From contig HG799476.1 in NCBI GenBank assembly GCA_000531095.1, forward strand, positions 10,109 through 66,920: a stretch of DNA of 56,812 nucleotides, given 5' to 3'. Positions 46,519-55,928 of this stretch are shown here, in pieces. This DNA comes from Gemmata massiliana. Its GTDB lineage: Bacteria > Planctomycetota > Planctomycetia > Gemmatales > Gemmataceae. Both the position numbers and the translations under genes were made by a program. Every line of letters starts with the position of its first letter. Positions within the stretch are counted from its first letter, which is position 1. Below the pieces are notes generated by a model that saw only the letters and a list, made by a program, of their open reading frames with translations, had not been told where the DNA came from and ran no database searches.

Positions 46519-47547
46519 TCAGAGCTTTACCCCTTTGCCGAACCGTTTCTTGAGCGTGCGAATTGTACCTTCCGGGATCTGGCACTTTCTCACGTCGAGG
46601 TGCTCCAGTTTCGCGCCCGCGGGCACGGCCGCGAGTAACTTCGCGCCGGGTGCACGGAGGGGGTTCTGGGAAAGGTCTAGCGACTTCACCTGCGTGAACA
46701 CGGGTGCCGCCACGAGCGCTCGAACCGCGTCCGCAGTGAGCGCGTTTCCGCACAGCGAGAGGTGTTCGAGCGCGGGCAAATTTTTGACCTTCGCGAGCGC
46801 CTCCGCACCCGCGGAACCGAGTTCGGTGCGCGCCAGGTGGAGCGACTTGAGGTTCCCCAAGTGCTTCGATTTCGCGAGCGCGAGCACTCCGGTCGCGCCC
46901 AGTGGGTTATCAGAAACGTCGAGCACCGTGAGCCGCGCGAGGGCCGCAGATGCAGCGAGGGACTTCGCGCCCGCGGCGTCCATTCGGTCGCCCGCGATGT
47001 TGAGCGCGGTCAGGTTCTGAGTGTGCTTCGAGCCGAACAGCGCGCGGAGGTCGTTCTCGATCCGGCAGTAACCGCACGAGCACATATCGCGAATGTCCAC
47101 CGACGCGAGCCGTGCGAGGAACGGGCACCGCGCGAGCCTGGTGACCTCGTTCGATGCGTCCGGGAACGTGGCCGTGCGGACCGTGGGCGCGATCTCGAAG
47201 AGGCGCTCGGCCTTTTGCGCGAACGTGGTCGCGGACATGCTGACCCCGTCCAGGAACCCGCGCCGGAACGTCCAGGAACGACAGATCTTGGCGCCGGCAA
47301 GCTCCTGCGCCCACCGTTCCCCGTGTTCCTTCAAAATCGCTTTCGCGGCCCGTTCGAGCACCCGCCGCGCAGCGCTCCCGGGCGCGAGGTGCTCCAACGG
47401 GCACTGTGCCCGAATGAGCGCGGCCCGCGCCGCGTCATCGTTCTGGCCGCGCTCGTCGAGCCAGTCCGCGAAGACCAACCGCGGCGTGTCGTCGTCCGGG
47501 GTCGCGAGAATGGCGTCGAAAAACGGGCGTTCGTCCTGGGCGACCAT
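46519..47547 (-). CDS. TIGR02996-domain protein with leucine-rich repeats
   Basis: 342 residues from the ATG at 47547 (AGGAGG seven bases upstream, the best site in the window). The first 50 residues (FFDAILATPDDDTPRLVFADWLDERG) are the TIGR02996 repeat-companion domain known from Gemmata. A mixed middle region is followed by ribonuclease-inhibitor-type leucine-rich repeats of about 28 residues (LTALNIAGDRMDAAGAKSL, LTVLDVSDNPLGATGVLAL, LKSLHLARTELGSAGAEAL, LEHLSLCGNALTADAVRAL, VKSLDLSQNPLRAPGAKLL). The protein is likely a cytoplasmic protein-binding scaffold. Function unknown. Confidence 0.85.
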   Translation of the reverse strand: MVAQDERPFFDAILATPDDDTPRLVFADWLDERGQNDDAARAALIRAQCPLEHLAPGSAARRVLERAAKAILKEHGERWAQELAGAKICRSWTFRRGFLDGVSMSATTFAQKAERLFEIAPTVRTATFPDASNEVTRLARCPFLARLASVDIRDMCSCGYCRIENDLRALFGSKHTQNLTALNIAGDRMDAAGAKSLAASAALARLTVLDVSDNPLGATGVLALAKSKHLGNLKSLHLARTELGSAGAEALAKVKNLPALEHLSLCGNALTADAVRALVAAPVFTQVKSLDLSQNPLRAPGAKLLAAVPAGAKLEHLDVRKCQIPEGTIRTLKKRFGKGVKL

Positions 47548-47811
47548 GAAAGCACCTCCTAATCCGCGATCCGGCCCGCGCACTCTGTTTTCACTGCCGA
47601 CGAACCGCGGCATGTAACACCGACTCACACGCTAACAAATCAAGCGCTTGAAGCCAACATTCCCCGCCAAATCTTAGCGTGCGTCCACACGTCGCCAAAG
47701 CCGGTTGGGACGTTGGCACACGATCCCTTGCGCGTGGCGCGATCTGCTTTGCGGCCGTTTGACTTACCCGGTAAACTGCTCGCGGTACGGTTCCCGATTA
47801 TGGGGGTACTC

Positions 47812-48594
47812 ATGATCCGCTTCACACTGCTCGCGGTCGGTGCGCTGTTGGCCGGCGCACCAAACTCGGTACGGGCACAGGACGACGTTAAAGACGTCCC
47901 CTCGGAAGACCTGAAGGTCGGTACGGACGAGAAGAAGAGGTACTTCCTCATCGGCCCGGCGAAGGACGCAAAAGCGCCGAAGCAGGGGTACGGACTCGTG
48001 GTGATTATGCCCGGCGGCCCCGGCTCTGCGGACTTTCACCCGTTCGTCAAGCGCATCTACCAGAACGCGATCCCGGAGGGTTACTTGGCCGCCCAGCCCG
48101 TCGCGGTAAAGTGGACCGATAAGCAGCAAATCGTCTGGCCAACCGAGGCGAACAAGAAAGACGTTGAAGGCTCGAAGTTCACGACCGAGGCGTTCGTCAC
48201 AGCGGTGATCGACGACGTCGCGGCCAAGCACAAACTCGACCCGCAAAAGGTGTTCACGCTGTCGTGGTCGTCGAGCGGCCCGGCCGCTTACTCGGTCGCC
48301 CTCACCAGCCCCAAGGTAACAGGGTCACTGATCGCGATGTCGGTGTTCAAGCCGGATCAGTTGCCGGAACTGAAATCCGCGAAGGGGAAGCCGTTCTACC
48401 TGTACCACTCCCCCGACGACCGCGTGTGCCCGTACCGCATGGCCGAGCAAGCGGAAAAGGATTTGACCAAGGCCGGGGCCAAAGTCAAGCTCGTCGATTA
48501 CGATGGCGGACACGGGTGGCGTGGACCACTGTACGACGACATCAAATCTGGGATCGAGTGGCTGGAAAAGAACGCCGCGGCTCCGGGCAAGTGA
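47812..48594 (+). CDS. secreted alpha/beta-hydrolase (esterase-like)
   Basis: 260 residues from the ATG at 47812 (GGGGGT ribosome site). Signal peptide IRFTLLAVGALLAGAPNSVRAQ. The alpha/beta-hydrolase fold is seen in YGLVVIMPGGPGSADFHPF (oxyanion loop region), a nucleophile elbow with the sequence LSWSSSGPAAYS, HSPDDRVCPY (Asp) and DGGHGWRG (His). In place of the usual G-x-S-x-G the first glycine is serine (S-W-S-S-S-G), so the elbow is atypical. Family members act as polyhydroxyalkanoate depolymerases or feruloyl-esterase-like enzymes, but the substrate is unknown here. Divergent from the LRR gene. Confidence 0.72.
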   Translation: MIRFTLLAVGALLAGAPNSVRAQDDVKDVPSEDLKVGTDEKKRYFLIGPAKDAKAPKQGYGLVVIMPGGPGSADFHPFVKRIYQNAIPEGYLAAQPVAVKWTDKQQIVWPTEANKKDVEGSKFTTEAFVTAVIDDVAAKHKLDPQKVFTLSWSSSGPAAYSVALTSPKVTGSLIAMSVFKPDQLPELKSAKGKPFYLYHSPDDRVCPYRMAEQAEKDLTKAGAKVKLVDYDGGHGWRGPLYDDIKSGIEWLEKNAAAPGK

Positions 48595-48620
48595 GGAGCA
48601 GACGTATCGGCGACAATCTC

Positions 48621-48649
48621 TTTATAAACCTGCGTGCAATTGATATGAT
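48621..48649 (+). promoter_or_regulatory. possible promoter of the DUF1559-lipoprotein pair
   Basis: TTTATA at 48621-48626 and TATGAT at 48644-48649 with a 17-base spacer. The surroundings are A/T-rich compared with the rest of the window. The DUF1559 ATG is about 205 bases downstream. Prediction only. Confidence 0.35.
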
Positions 48650-48853
48650 TTGTGAAATCAAGAAGATGAATTCGTGAAAATTTCGTGTTGCACTTCGTTT
48701 TGCGTTTCGATAACTTTGGCACGAGCGTGATCGGACCGTTCGGCCCAACGGTGTCGAACGGCCCGCTCGCGACATATCTCCCCGGCAACAAGTTTTATTC
48801 CAATTGGCCGCCGTCACGAACGGTCGGCTGCGCCCCACTTTGCAAGGCCCAAC

Positions 48854-49900
48854 ATGTCCCGCCGTCGCAAAGGCTTTACCCTCATTGAACTCCTGGTCGT
48901 AATTGCGATCATCGCGATCCTCATCGGGTTGTTGCTCCCGGCCGTGCAAAAGGTACGCGAGGCCGCGGCCCGAATCCGGTGTGCCAACAACCTGAAGCAG
49001 CTCGGGCTCGCGCTCCACAATCACCACGATTCCTACAACGCCCTGCCGAAGATCGACGGGTTCAACCTGGGTTGGGGGCACCTGCCGCGCCTCCTGCCGT
49101 ACATCGAGCAGGACAACTTGTACAAGCAGATCCGGTTCGACGTGAACGTGACGTGCGAGGCGATGGCAGTCATCCGGCAAGCCAAAGTGCCCGTACTGCT
49201 TTGCCCCAGCGACCCGCGGTCCTCGACCATCAGTGACAACCGCACGATGCCCGTCGCGGGGTGCCCGCAGTTGGGTACATCGGGTGCCCCGGACGGGACC
49301 GGGAGCTTCTTCCGCGGTTGGCACAGCAACTACGTCGGGAGCTACGGCGACGGGTTCAACAACATCGCGTCGCCCGCGATCGACCCCTACGGCGGGGACG
49401 GCGCCCGGGTCACTTACGGGTGCGGCGGGTGCGGGAGTAACAACACCGTCACCCCGACCACCCCGTGCCCACAACCGGGCCAGGGGTACGGAGGCGGGGC
49501 CAACCACCGCGGGCTTTTCGACTACACCGGGACCACCCCGGCGATCAACTTTTCGTCCATCACCGACGGGTTGAGCAACACCATCGCCTTCGGGCACACC
49601 GATTGGTCCACTTCGTCGAACAGTTCCATTTGGATGAGCAGCACCGGCTCGGTTCACGGCACGAGCATCCCGCCGAACTGGAAGCTGCGTGTTTGTCAGT
49701 CGACGGCCGGGATGTCGGTCGATGCGTGCGGCGGGGTCACGTCGAGTTGGATGGGCCGCGGGTTCGCGAGCCGGCACACGGGCGGGATCATGGTGACGCT
49801 GGGGGACGGCTCCGTGCGCTTCATCCCGGACTCCATTAACCAGTTCACTTACAACGCTCTGGGCAGTCGGGCCGGGGGCGAGGTCGTTGGGGACTACTGA
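48854..49900 (+). CDS. DUF1559 prepilin-type secreted protein
   Basis: 348 residues. Prepilin N-terminus [21 protein letters not shown] and [30 protein letters not shown] Cys/Gly-rich segment occurs mid-protein ([19 protein letters not shown]). The end motif is [12 protein letters not shown] ... [11 protein letters not shown]. It is followed at 20 bases by the lipoprotein gene, the reverse order of the pair at 29211-30803. Confidence 0.85.
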   Translation: MSRRRKGFTLIELLVVIAIIAILIGLLLPAVQKVREAAARIRCANNLKQLGLALHNHHDSYNALPKIDGFNLGWGHLPRLLPYIEQDNLYKQIRFDVNVTCEAMAVIRQAKVPVLLCPSDPRSSTISDNRTMPVAGCPQLGTSGAPDGTGSFFRGWHSNYVGSYGDGFNNIASPAIDPYGGDGARVTYGCGGCGSNNTVTPTTPCPQPGQGYGGGANHRGLFDYTGTTPAINFSSITDGLSNTIAFGHTDWSTSSNSSIWMSSTGSVHGTSIPPNWKLRVCQSTAGMSVDACGGVTSSWMGRGFASRHTGGIMVTLGDGSVRFIPDSINQFTYNALGSRAGGEVVGDY

Positions 49901-49920
49901 TCCCTATCAAGGAACCGTCA

Positions 49921-50400
49921 ATGAGTTTCGGCTCTCTTCGTGGTAGCGCGCCGGTTGTCGGCGCCGCTCTGGTGGTCGCGTTGCTGATCGGCTGCGGCTC
50001 CTCGAACGGCGTACCGGTCGCGAAGGCCCGCGGAACGATTACGTACAAGGGGAAACCGGTCGCGAAAGCGGCCGTGTCCTTCATTCCCGAAACGCCGGGC
50101 ACGGTCCCAGCGCTGGCAACGACCGACGAGAATGGCTCTTACACGCTGTCCACCTACGGCAACGGCGACGGTGCCCCGGTCGGCCGGTGCCGCGTGGCGA
50201 TCTCGCTGACCGGTCCGTCCCCGCCGCTCCCAGAACACCTGGCTAAGGCCGAGGCCGCGGCGGAAACGCTCCGGATGCCGGGCAAACCACTGATCCCGAA
50301 GAAATACTTCTCGCCGGAAACGTCCCGCCTCACGGCCGACGTCGTGGCCAAGACCGACAACGTCTTCGATTTCCCTCTGGATGGCGACCTGACGCCGTGA
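49921..50400 (+). CDS. planctomycete lipoprotein paired with DUF1559 gene
   Basis: 159 residues. N-terminal signal with lipobox ALLIGC (cysteine about residue 25). The mature part is a beta-sandwich with GTITYKGKPVAKAAVSFIPETPG and GSYTLSTYGNGDGAPVGRCRVAI, like carboxypeptidase-regulatory-like domains, with a helical insertion (PEHLAKAEAAAETLR). Start 20 bases after the DUF1559 stop, so the pair is an operon. It is the same pairing as at 29211-30803 but in reverse order. Confidence 0.75.
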   Translation: MSFGSLRGSAPVVGAALVVALLIGCGSSNGVPVAKARGTITYKGKPVAKAAVSFIPETPGTVPALATTDENGSYTLSTYGNGDGAPVGRCRVAISLTGPSPPLPEHLAKAEAAAETLRMPGKPLIPKKYFSPETSRLTADVVAKTDNVFDFPLDGDLTP

Positions 50401-50623
50401 CGTGAGGTCACCAAAAGAACGGGGTCATTTCCCGTTCGGTATCGACGTGCGGAGTATTCCCGAGCCGGTCACCTGCATGGTGCCTTCGCTCGGCGAATGG
50501 GTGTTACTCACGATAGCGGCAAGTTCGTAGTCGAAGTGTGTGAACCTCGGCGCTCGTGAGTGCCCTCAATGATCGCGCGTCCGGCCCACCCGCGGAAACA
50601 ACCAGCGGTAACACCTAACCGGG

Positions 50624-51100
50624 TTGACCGCGACCGTGTTCGATGCGCTGGCCCGGGACGTGGTTCCGGTGATCGAAGCGGCACACCGCCAGGGCTTGAG
50701 CGCCCGGGGCCGGCAGCGAGCCGTGGGCGCGGGTGATAACTTCGATCTGAACACCCCGGATCAACGGCGGCTGGCGGTGGTCTGGCGCAGCCGGTACCCG
50801 ACCAACGAGGCCCTCGGGTACTTATTCGGGGTGTCCGACTCGACCGCCAGCCGGGTTCGGAACCGATGCTCGCCGGTTCCGAGCTCTCGCCCACGCGAAC
50901 CGGCACCGGCGCGGTGGGCATACCGTCCGGGTCCGGGCGGTTACCTGGTTGGTCAACCGCATGCTCGACCACCGGGCCGATGCCGTTTGAACACCTGTTG
51001 GGAGGGATACCGCACCCACACGCGCTATCGTGAATCAGGTCCAATCGATGATGCGCGGGCAAAAACCGTCGTGATTGTAGCACCCACCTCCCGGCGGTGA
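50624..51100 (+). pseudogene. IS5-type transposase remnant
   Basis: The first 85 or so residues (TATVFDALARDVVPVIEAAHRQGLSARGRQ, then NFDLNTPDQRR, ALGYLFGVSDSTASRVRNRC) match the N-terminal helix-turn-helix region of IS5/ISL2-type transposases. After that the frame turns to arginine/proline-rich nonsense and no DDE domain follows. About 480 bases, dead. The region from 50401 to here has no other gene. Confidence 0.6.
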
Positions 51101-51103
51101 GCG

Positions 51104-52249
51104 TTACGCGGCACTCGCGAACGGGCGCTGCGCGAACGTGTGAAGCCCCCATACCGCATCGAGCGCGGCAAAGAATCGTTCGCGCGAGTGGACCGCGGGG
51201 ACTTGGGCCGCCCGCGCGCCCAGGGCCTTCCGCCAACCGGGGGCCGCGAGCAGTTCGCGAATCACTGCGGCCGTGCCACTCGGGTCGGTTCGCATATCGA
51301 TCGAAATGGCCGCGTCGCCGGTCGCGTTGAGTGTACGCAGGCCGAGCGGCGTGGTAACGACTGCGCGCCCGGCAGCCATCGCGTCCATCGCGGAAACGTA
51401 TGGCCCCGTGGCAGAGTGCGCCGGCGCAACGATCACGCGCGACGCCTCGTACGCGCCGGTTGTTGAAGGGAGTTTGGTAACCCGGAGATCGGCCACCGGG
51501 AACCGGTCCGCGACCGAACCCGCCACCGTGAGCCGAACGCCGCACGCACGCAGGTGGGGCAGGTACACGTGTCGGTAGAACCATTCGAGGTCCGCGAGAT
51601 CGCCGTTACACGCGCTGCCGCAAATGGTTATGTCGTGTTCTTCGTGTGCTTGTGAAGGTGCCCCGTGCGCCGAACACACCCAGAGGGGAACGTGGCGCGC
51701 GGACTTCACGCCGTGCTTGCGGGCCGCGTTCGCGTCGGCTTCGGTGGGGAACAGGACGTGGGTGAACAGGCGGTACAGTTCCGCTTCCACGCGGCCGAAC
51801 GCGAACTTGTACTCGGCTTCGCGCACCGCTTGCGGCACTAGCTCGGAAGTGGCCGCTCGGCGCGCGTAGCTGTCACCGACCGCGAGCACCTTTCGCGTGG
51901 TGTGCGGGAGCGCGTGAGCGAACGGGGCCGCGCACACGTCCGTGGTGAAGAACACGTCCCACGGCTCGGCCGCAAGTGCGCGGAACGCGCGATCATTTGC
52001 GGCCCGTTCGCTCGCGTAGAGCAACTGGCTAAGTGCGGTTCCCAGTTCGTGTGCGGATTCCGGCGTGCAGTCGAGCGTGATGGTGCGCTCGCCTTCCTGC
52101 GCCGTGACACCCCAAGCGGGGATTTGCTGCGTGACGCAATGAACGTCCCAACCGTGCGCGCGGAAGTAGTCGCGGTGCGCGAGCGCGGTGTGGCTCGCGC
52201 CGCACGCGGAATCGAACCGCCCCCAGGGGTGATAGAGCAGTACACGCAC
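51104..52249 (-). CDS. glycosyltransferase, GT-B fold (GT4-like)
   Basis: 381 residues from the GTG at 52249, chosen because GGAGGG lies eight bases upstream. N-terminal Rossmann half starts VRVLLYHPWGRFDSACGASH, and the C-terminal half includes the donor-site pattern YVSAMDAMAAGRAVVTTPLGLRTL, which is the typical GT-B E/D-x7-E-like region (acidic position Asp). Family members use nucleotide sugars to extend surface glycans. Lies fourth in a minus-strand cluster, 145 bases after the preceding glycosyltransferase, with a palindromic repeat between. Donor and acceptor not known. Confidence 0.75.
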   Translation of the reverse strand: MRVLLYHPWGRFDSACGASHTALAHRDYFRAHGWDVHCVTQQIPAWGVTAQEGERTITLDCTPESAHELGTALSQLLYASERAANDRAFRALAAEPWDVFFTTDVCAAPFAHALPHTTRKVLAVGDSYARRAATSELVPQAVREAEYKFAFGRVEAELYRLFTHVLFPTEADANAARKHGVKSARHVPLWVCSAHGAPSQAHEEHDITICGSACNGDLADLEWFYRHVYLPHLRACGVRLTVAGSVADRFPVADLRVTKLPSTTGAYEASRVIVAPAHSATGPYVSAMDAMAAGRAVVTTPLGLRTLNATGDAAISIDMRTDPSGTAAVIRELLAAPGWRKALGARAAQVPAVHSRERFFAALDAVWGLHTFAQRPFASAA

Positions 52250-52314
52250 TCGGGCGCCCTCCGTGGCCGTCACTTGTTCGTCGTGTTGAATTGGTGCGCT
52301 TGATTTTGTGTTTG

Positions 52315-52370
52315 GTGGCACAGGCCTCTGGCCTGTGGAGGCGCTTACACAGGCCTGAGGCCTGTGCCAC
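52315..52370. repeat. palindromic repeat B, copy 2
   Basis: 23-bp arms (52315-52337 with 52348-52370), one mismatch, same CACAGGCCTCTGGCCTGTG core as copy 1 at 30821-30896. It sits between two genes of the same cluster on the minus strand and so may attenuate or stabilise the transcript. Confidence 0.8.
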
Positions 52371-52393
52371 GAGCACAAAAGCCGCACCGACTG

Positions 52394-54010
52394 TCAAACT
52401 GCGGCTCGCGCGCCGACTTTCGAGGTCGCGATGTTCGTTGGCTTCGTGCCGATCAACTGCGCGAGCAGGTTTTCCGGCGAGTGGTGGCTCAACCAGCGGG
52501 TGCGCGCTTCCGACGCGGCCGCACGATAGCTCGGGTAATCGGCGACAACGTCCCGCAACGCGCGGAGTAGTTCGTGCTCGTCGCGCACAACTTCGCCGCT
52601 GCCGGCCAGTTGTTCGGAAGCCATCCACGTGCCGGCCGAAACGATGGTCGGCTTTCCGGCCGCGACCGCCTCGGCGAAGATGCCAGAACTGCGTGCGCGA
52701 TAGGCTTTCGCGTCGTAAAAGCACAGCACGACGTCGGCCGAACTGAGCAGCCGGTAGTAATCATCGGCGGGCACGAAACCGTCGCGGTACGGGCGCTCGA
52801 CGACCGACTCCGGGTGCGATTCCAGCTCTGCGAGGGCGCTGAGCATCGCGGGTTCGCGCTCTTCGGGGTGGATCGCACCGGGAATGACGAACTGCACGCG
52901 GTTCTTCTCGCCCGTGCTCATCGCACGCACGAGGGCGGGCAGTTTCGTGAAGCCCTTTTCCTTCCGCAAGTCGCCGAGGAACAGCACGCGGAGCGGCCCC
53001 ATTGTGTTCCGCGGAGAGGAAGGGGGGATCAGGTCGGCGCGAAATGCGTATGGGAGCACGCCAAACGAGAACCCCGCGAGTGCGGTGTAATCGGCCGCGA
53101 GTTCGGCGGTGTCCGTGTAGAAGCGCGCGTTGCCGGTTTCGGGGTACGCGCGGCACGCATCGAAGTACGCGCGGTGCGTGCGCGTGTGGAACGCCTCGAC
53201 GGGCGACGGTTCGCGCTCCAGTTCGGAGGGCGAGAGCATTGTGTGCCGGTATTCGAGGTGGAACGTGGGCAGGCGTTCGGCGCCGACGCGCTGCACGAGC
53301 GCGAGTACCGCGAGCGCGTCGCGCCCGTAAGCCGTCGGGAAGTAGACGTGGTCGTTCGGCCCGGTCCCGCTGAGCGTGAGGAACCGTTCGAGGTCGGCCG
53401 CGAACATTTGGTAGTGAACGAACTCGTTGTGCTCGGGAGGAATGCGCCCGAGTGCCCGGCGGAGCAGCCCTTCGGCGTCCGTTGGGAGCGGGCCGAAGTG
53501 GTCGGCGCCGAAAGTCGGCACCGGGGGAAGTCCGCGGCGCTTGCGTGCAGTGGCGCGAACGTGGTCGAATGCGACCGGCGGCACCAGTGCCCGGAACACC
53601 CCGCTCACAACCGGCGGGAGCGTGCGCGTCGCGAAGTGAGCGAGTTTCGCCTTCAGATTGCGTTTCGGTTGGGGCGGGGGAGCGAGTCGCGCATCGAGCA
53701 GTTCGCGCAGCGTCGCGTGGCCGTCAAGCACGGCTTCGATCGGGGTATCGCAGAGCGGACCGAGTTCTCCGCGAAGGGGAATCACCGACGGCTGAACTTC
53801 GTCGACGATGTGGCCCCAGTGGTCGACGCGGAACAGCGGGAGCGTCGGCAGATCGGCCGGGAGCCCGCGCCCGGTGCAGCGCGCGTGAACGCCCATCAGT
53901 ACATCGACCCCGCGGCGCCGGGCGGCCCGGGCGATCGCGACCCCCGTTTCCACGAAATGCCCGCGCGCTTCGGTCATTCCGTTGTTCACGATCAGGAACT
54001 TGGCCGCCAT
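52394..54010 (-). CDS. glycosyltransferase with GT4-type C-terminal domain
   Basis: 538 residues from the ATG at 54010 (GAGGA upstream). The first segment (AAKFLIVNNGMTEARGHFVETGVAIARAARRRG) is a GT-B N-terminal fold with an aminoacyl-like loop, then a long unusual middle, then a C-terminal donor domain: PLRVLFLGDLRKEKGFTKLP, RVQFVIPGAIHPEER, PYRDGFVPADDYYRLLSSADVVLCFYD, and SSGIFAEAVAAGKPTIVSAG. It probably adds a sugar to a surface polymer. It is the third gene of the cluster and follows gmhB by 44 bases. Confidence 0.77.
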   Translation of the reverse strand: MAAKFLIVNNGMTEARGHFVETGVAIARAARRRGVDVLMGVHARCTGRGLPADLPTLPLFRVDHWGHIVDEVQPSVIPLRGELGPLCDTPIEAVLDGHATLRELLDARLAPPPQPKRNLKAKLAHFATRTLPPVVSGVFRALVPPVAFDHVRATARKRRGLPPVPTFGADHFGPLPTDAEGLLRRALGRIPPEHNEFVHYQMFAADLERFLTLSGTGPNDHVYFPTAYGRDALAVLALVQRVGAERLPTFHLEYRHTMLSPSELEREPSPVEAFHTRTHRAYFDACRAYPETGNARFYTDTAELAADYTALAGFSFGVLPYAFRADLIPPSSPRNTMGPLRVLFLGDLRKEKGFTKLPALVRAMSTGEKNRVQFVIPGAIHPEEREPAMLSALAELESHPESVVERPYRDGFVPADDYYRLLSSADVVLCFYDAKAYRARSSGIFAEAVAAGKPTIVSAGTWMASEQLAGSGEVVRDEHELLRALRDVVADYPSYRAAASEARTRWLSHHSPENLLAQLIGTKPTNIATSKVGARAAV

Positions 54011-54054
54011 GCCGTGTCCTCGTGTGTCGGTGGTGAGCGCAACGGTAGGGGCGA

Positions 54055-54591
54055 CTATCTCGAAGTCGCCCACAATTCGATTGCGGCGGTGAGGTCCGCG
54101 ACCGCGTTCGGCAACTCGCGCCCGTGGCCCGTGCGCACCAGGACCGATCGGCACCCGGCCGCGTCACCGGCGCCCGAATCGCAGACCTTGTCGCCGACCA
54201 TCCACGAGCGCGCGAGGTCGATGCCGAAGTCGCGTGCGGCCGCGAGCAGCATTCCCGGTTTCGGTTTGCGGCACGCGCAGGTTACGCGGTACGCGCCTAT
54301 GCCCTCGGTGGGGTGGTGAGGGCAGTAGTAGTAGGCGTCGACCTTCGCGCCGTGTGCTGCCAGGAGTTCCGATACGCGGTCGTGGACGGCGCTCAACCGG
54401 CTCTCCGGGAAGTACCCGCGTGCGACGCCGGACTGGTTCGTGATGACGATGACGAGTACGCCCGCGTCGTTCAGCTGCCGAACGGCTTCTGCTGCGCCCG
54501 GGATAAGGCGCACTTGGTCCGGCGACGAGAGGTGGTTGACCTCTTCGATCAGCGTGCCGTCGCGGTCGAGGAACATGGCTTCACGCGACAT
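54055..54591 (-). CDS. gmhB: D-glycero-D-manno-heptose-1,7-bisphosphate 7-phosphatase
   Basis: 178 residues from the ATG at 54591. The HAD-type motif I DRDGT (MFLDRDGTLIEEV) is present. Motif II is ITNQSG, and the C-terminal motif is MVGDKVCDSGAGDAAGC, preceded by the zinc-site cysteine/histidine cluster (YYYCPHHPTEG ... TCACRKPKPG). These are the hallmarks of GmhB, which removes the 7-phosphate from heptose bisphosphate in the activated-heptose pathway. It overlaps hddC by 11 bases (start inside the end of hddC), so it is translationally coupled. No gmhA or hddA is in the window. Confidence 0.88.
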   Translation of the reverse strand: MSREAMFLDRDGTLIEEVNHLSSPDQVRLIPGAAEAVRQLNDAGVLVIVITNQSGVARGYFPESRLSAVHDRVSELLAAHGAKVDAYYYCPHHPTEGIGAYRVTCACRKPKPGMLLAAARDFGIDLARSWMVGDKVCDSGAGDAAGCRSVLVRTGHGRELPNAVADLTAAIELWATSR

Positions 54592-55318
54592 GGATCGTTT
54601 CCCGCTGCGCGACGAACCCGCGGAAGTCGTCCGGCGTGCCAATGTCGTGGAACCCCGCGTCTTGTGAGAACGCAGCGAGCGTTAAACCGTCGCGGAGCGC
54701 GGCCGGGAACACGTCGCGTTCCAGCGACACGACTTCGTCCGCGGGGATGCGCGCGAGGAGATCGCGTTCGATGACATAAACGCCCGCGTTAACCCATCCG
54801 CTTTGCGCGGCACCAGTTTCTTTCTCGCGGAACGCTCTCACGCGAGTGCCGTCCGTGTCGATGCTCCCGTAGCGGCTGGCGTCCGGCATGCGCGCCAGTG
54901 TGAGCGTCGCTCCTGTATCGTGCCAACGGGTGCGCGCCGATGCGTGTGTGTGAGCGAGCTGGTGCAGATCGACGTCAATGTAAGTGTCGCCGTTCACCAC
55001 AACGGCTGCGGGCGCGAAGAACCGCTCCGCGCGCTTCAGGGCGCCACCGGTGCCGAGCAGCTTCTCGCCATCGTGGGAATAGTCGATGCGAACGCCGAAA
55101 CGCGAGCCGTCTCCGAATTCGGCCTCGATCTGGTCCGCCATGTGCCCGACGCACAGCACGAATCGCCGCGCCCCGCGCTGACGGAGGAGATCGAGTTGCA
55201 CCGCGAGGAACGGTTCATTGCCGACGGGGGCGAGTGCTTTGGGGCGATCACTGACCGCGGACCGCAGCCGCGTTCCGAGTCCGCCGCAAAGCACAACAAC
55301 CGGAAGATCGATCGTCAC
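54581..55318 (-). CDS. hddC: nucleotidyltransferase, heptose-1-phosphate guanylyltransferase-like
   Basis: 245 residues. The N-terminal GGLGTRLRSAVSDRPKALAPVGNEPFL is the nucleotide-sugar pyrophosphorylase signature (GGxGTRL, then PK-L). A later metal/substrate motif VVVNGDTYIDVDL and the WVNAGVYVIERDLL block follow. Neighbouring gmhB suggests the substrate D-glycero-alpha-D-manno-heptose-1-phosphate, giving GDP-heptose for an S-layer, capsule or exopolysaccharide glycan. It is the first gene of the cluster. The symbol is given on the basis of context; the fold itself is generic for such enzymes. Confidence 0.78.
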   Translation of the reverse strand: MTIDLPVVVLCGGLGTRLRSAVSDRPKALAPVGNEPFLAVQLDLLRQRGARRFVLCVGHMADQIEAEFGDGSRFGVRIDYSHDGEKLLGTGGALKRAERFFAPAAVVVNGDTYIDVDLHQLAHTHASARTRWHDTGATLTLARMPDASRYGSIDTDGTRVRAFREKETGAAQSGWVNAGVYVIERDLLARIPADEVVSLERDVFPAALRDGLTLAAFSQDAGFHDIGTPDDFRGFVAQRETIHVA

Positions 55319-55928
55319 GCCAGCTCCTGCGCTGTTCTGTGGGCACTTGAGGGCGTCGCCGCTCTCGGTGAGATTAAATCCGAGCGGGGCAAGAAATTTT
55401 TAGAGCGCCCACGTAATGGCCACCAGTGGTACAGCGCCGCGAACGGACCTGTCAACGCGAACAACGGCACGGGGTGCCCCTGTAAATTTTGACCGCCCGC
55501 AGTTGTCAGTGGTTGACCACTTCGATCGGAGCGGGTCTCATCGAAAATGCCCGCCCCTTGGCGCCGGGTCCGGTTCTCATCCCCGCACTCGGGCAAGCAC
55601 ACGTCGGCGTCCAGTAGCGCCTGGAACGCTCCCCCGGCCATGAGAGGTCGTTCGAGTCGGCGGTAACGAGGAGCTCCTGGAGTGGGCGCACGCGGGTCAA
55701 CGCGACGGGCTCGGCACTCTTGCGCGGCAGGTCGGGAAGCAACTCGCGGCTGTAGGTGTTGAAGTGGGCGGCCGTCCGCTTCCGCAAGAAGCCCTCGGAA
55801 CCGCCGCGAGCGCCGGGCCCAGGGCCGCGATTTCTTGCTCCGTCATCGGCACCCCTCCCGATGACTCGACTTACGAAACCCGGGGGCACCCGCGCGGTAC
55901 TGTTGGCCGGTGTTGCCGGGCGGATCGC
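55319..55928 (-). pseudogene. IS701/IS4-type transposase remnant
   Basis: The minus strand from 55850 to about 55500 carries family fragments: MTEQEIAALGPALAA near 55844, then after a shift FLRKRTAAHFNTYSRELLPDLPRKSAEPVAL, then PLQELLVTADSND. These belong to the N-terminal region of IS701-type DDE transposases, with at least one frameshift and no DDE catalytic core. The rest of the stretch holds no gene. No terminal inverted repeat was identified. Confidence 0.6.

Noticed and set aside
50401-50623. Possible small gene between the lipoprotein and the IS remnant
   Set aside because: No open frame with a start and ribosome site of credible length.
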